Shown here: positions 62,501 through 64,000 of the stretch, piece after piece
Layout: every line of letters starts with the position of its first letter
Numbering within the stretch: position 1 is the first letter of the stretch
Origin: Heloderma charlesbogerti
Taxonomy: Eukaryota > Chordata > Lepidosauria > Squamata > Helodermatidae
Direction: 5' to 3'
DNA: 64,000 bases
NCBI GenBank assembly: GCA_026122225.1
Contig: JANEZZ010000297.1
Coordinates: 434,001 to 498,000, forward strand
The notes under the pieces: model-generated
Told to the model about the DNA's origin: nothing
Databases searched by the model: none
The model's input: the letters and a program-made list of their open reading frames with translations, nothing else
Made by a program: the position numbers and the translations under genes

Positions 62501-63196
62501 TTTTGTGTGCACTTTTCCCTATTATACATATTTTTCCAGGCACTTTTTAATTTGTGGAAAGCATCAAAAAGATCACAAAAGTGTGGATATTGCTGTACAG
62601 CTGTGTTCATGTGTAGGTTCAGGAGCTACGAATATGGTAAGTTCACATTCAAATGTGAACCAAACCATTTTTTCACCCATTCCTAGGGAAGAGGAATTAC
62701 ATCTCTAATGGTTCCCAGGACTCTTCAGACCAGGAGCATTGTTAGGCCTGGGCTGGGATGGCCCCAGACCCAGGACTCTTGGGGGCTGCCTGGGCAGGCA
62801 TCCAACCTCATTCTTAGGTTAGGTCCACATGTAATGGTAAGCCATCGTGAGTCGCATTTTGGAGTGACCTACGATAGGTTAGTGTGTCATGGGTGTGTGT
62901 GAAATGCCTGCCCATGATCAGATAAATGACCCACCCCGGATACCCACCCTCTGCAGTGGGGCTAAGGGCCCCCAGGTTAGGTTACCGTGTTGTGTGGCAG
63001 GAGTTCCATTGATAAATCCAGGTGCTCCATTGATACATATGTCTGTCCATAGAGACAGCCATCTAGAGTGTCCGGAACTTCTTGTGACACTGAAGCCGGC
63101 ATAGGCGATCTCTATGGTTGAGATCGACATGTGCCAGATGCAGTGGCCACCGCAACCCCATTCCTGCTGCAGTGGCTGCTGGGATGTGTGGCTACC
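59588..63196. other. presumed upstream intron; MITE, LINE and AT-rich remnants
   Basis: 60500-60610 is an inverted LINE/SINE tail with (ATTT)n. 60793-60904 is a foldback MITE. 61700-62100 on the minus strand resembles the C-terminal coding end of a CR1-superfamily LINE (TKQKEVLLHPSHSYTMV). 62330-62690 is an AT-rich TGCA ladder. No signal-anchor or first trefoil exon was found in this stretch. Confidence 0.45.
60793..60904. mobile_element. foldback MITE, AAGGGTGTAATCCTAGGCA type
   Basis: Left TAAGGGTGTAATCCTAGGCA, GTTTAGGCAGAGAAAAGGCC; right GGCCTTTTCTCTGCCTAAAC, ATGCCTAGGACTGTACCCTT. Arms of about 43 bp with few mismatches around TTGCTGGCTGGGGCATGC. Relative at 44548-44661. Confidence 0.85.
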
Positions 63197-63753
63197 TGTC
63201 AGGAGTGCCCTAGCTGCCTTTTGCAGTCCCCACCAATAGCCAACTCAGGACACAGACGACGAGGAATTCTTTCCGAGACTTTATTCCTTTATTACTTTAT
63301 GACTCTTTCAGAATACTAATCACTAGCGACAAAGCAAGGAACAGCACTAGGGAAAGATAACAGAGTAGCCTAAGCTCCAGGTAAGGTAGTTGGTCCCCGT
63401 TTGAAGGAGAATTACGGGAAGACCCTGAACTTATGGGCTAGGGAGAGATCCTCCCTCTTTCCCTTGGGTCCTCGGGACACGATCGTTGCTTGCGCGCCAA
63501 ACGAGCGCTACGCCTCCTTTCTACGTCCTCCATCTGTCGTCACTCCCTGCGTCTGCACCGAGCATCCAGCAACCCCCCCTCCAGCGCTCTCTCACTGCCA
63601 GGGTCACTATCTATCCCAGGAATGCTGGCAAGTGGAATCTCTGTCAGCTGCTGTGCTTGTGAGAGATGAGTGAGGTCCTTTCCCATGGATTGCTATTCTT
63701 CCTCAGAATCAGAACTGCTCTGGGGCTCTATTGGCTCAGTTTCCACTCTGACA
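63197..63753 (-). mobile_element. solo LTR, family 1
   Basis: On the minus strand begins TGTCAGAGTGGAAACTGAGC, ends GGCACTCCTGACA; perfect 5-bp duplications ctacc (63192-63196 and 63754-63758). 557 bp. AATAAAGTCTCGG is a good polyadenylation signal, and GCAGTTCTGATTCTGAGGAA aligns with GCAGTTCAGATTCAGAAGGG in the LTR at 26009-27435, so both are one family. No internal genes. Confidence 0.87.
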
Positions 63754-64000
63754 CTACCATGGTGGGAGGACAACAAGGGACCCACGCTAGGGGGATGGGT
63801 AAGGGAACCACACTGCGGAGTGTGGTTCCACAGTCATGTGTGGGGTGCGTGCATCGTGATTCCCTTCTCCTTCCCTGCAGCGTGGTTCCCCTCCCCACCG
63901 TTCCCCTGTGATTGTGTGGACACACCCTCTGTCTCTCATTCACTGCTAGTGTGCCTGGCTGGAGGTTGTGGTGGGGAGCCCAAAGGAGGACTTTACAAGA
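63754..64000. other. GC-rich sequence with a small palindrome
   Basis: GGAACCACACTGCGGAGTGTGGTTCC at 63798-63823 is a nearly perfect hairpin, and GTGGTTCCCCTCCCCACCG repeats nearby. Perhaps part of another foldback that leaves the window. Confidence 0.4.

Noticed and set aside
62330..62690. Complete hAT-like element
   Set aside because: The TGCA ladder is family-like, but no matching ends or 8-bp duplications could be found.

Overview
The window is vertebrate nuclear DNA, most likely from a squamate reptile (lizard or snake). The evidence is a BovB/RTE LINE, CR1 and L2 LINEs, tRNA-derived SINEs of the reptilian type, long introns with GT-AG junctions and no sign of prokaryotic gene density. 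The species cannot be fixed from the sequence.

One host gene runs through almost the whole window on the minus strand. Twelve coding exons (59467-59587 down to 5049-5166; 1469 bp, about 489 codons) join in frame into the N-terminal catalytic half of an intestinal alpha-glucosidase of glycoside hydrolase family 31. It is closest, by recalled family sequence, to maltase-glucoamylase (MGAM), with sucrase-isomaltase as the alternative. The exons run from a trefoil domain to just past the WIDMNE nucleophile motif. The signal-anchor exons (higher coordinates) and the exons with the acid/base residue (below position 1) were not found or lie outside. No exon is interrupted by a stop codon or by an insertion.

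The introns are packed with transposons. LINEs: BovB 508-4563, L2 6010-10098, RTE remnant 21731-22521, CR1 28660-32183, L2 44936-45968, CR1 54487-55657. Two solo LTRs of one family have perfect 5-bp target-site duplications (26009-27435, 63197-63753). Two chimeric retrocopies are also present: U1 snRNA fused to an L2-like tail (24623-24932) and 5S rRNA fused to a CR1 tail (51428-51590).

The most striking content is a set of more than 20 short elements that start TAGGGATG (or CAGGGATG), end CATCCCTA, and are flanked by 8-bp direct repeats: 11 perfect, 10 with one mismatch, 1 with two. These are the marks of non-autonomous hAT-type DNA transposons. Most are built as chains of perfect or near-perfect palindromes: GATAGGCTACGTAAAT and its complement, alternating with AAATGGCGGC-type palindromes. 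They also carry a short ATG-started, alanine/arginine-rich stretch ending at a consensus splice donor. They are inserted into LINEs, SINEs, an LTR and each other, so they amplified late. Between them are tandem repeats, microsatellites, foldback MITEs and stretches where nothing was recognised.
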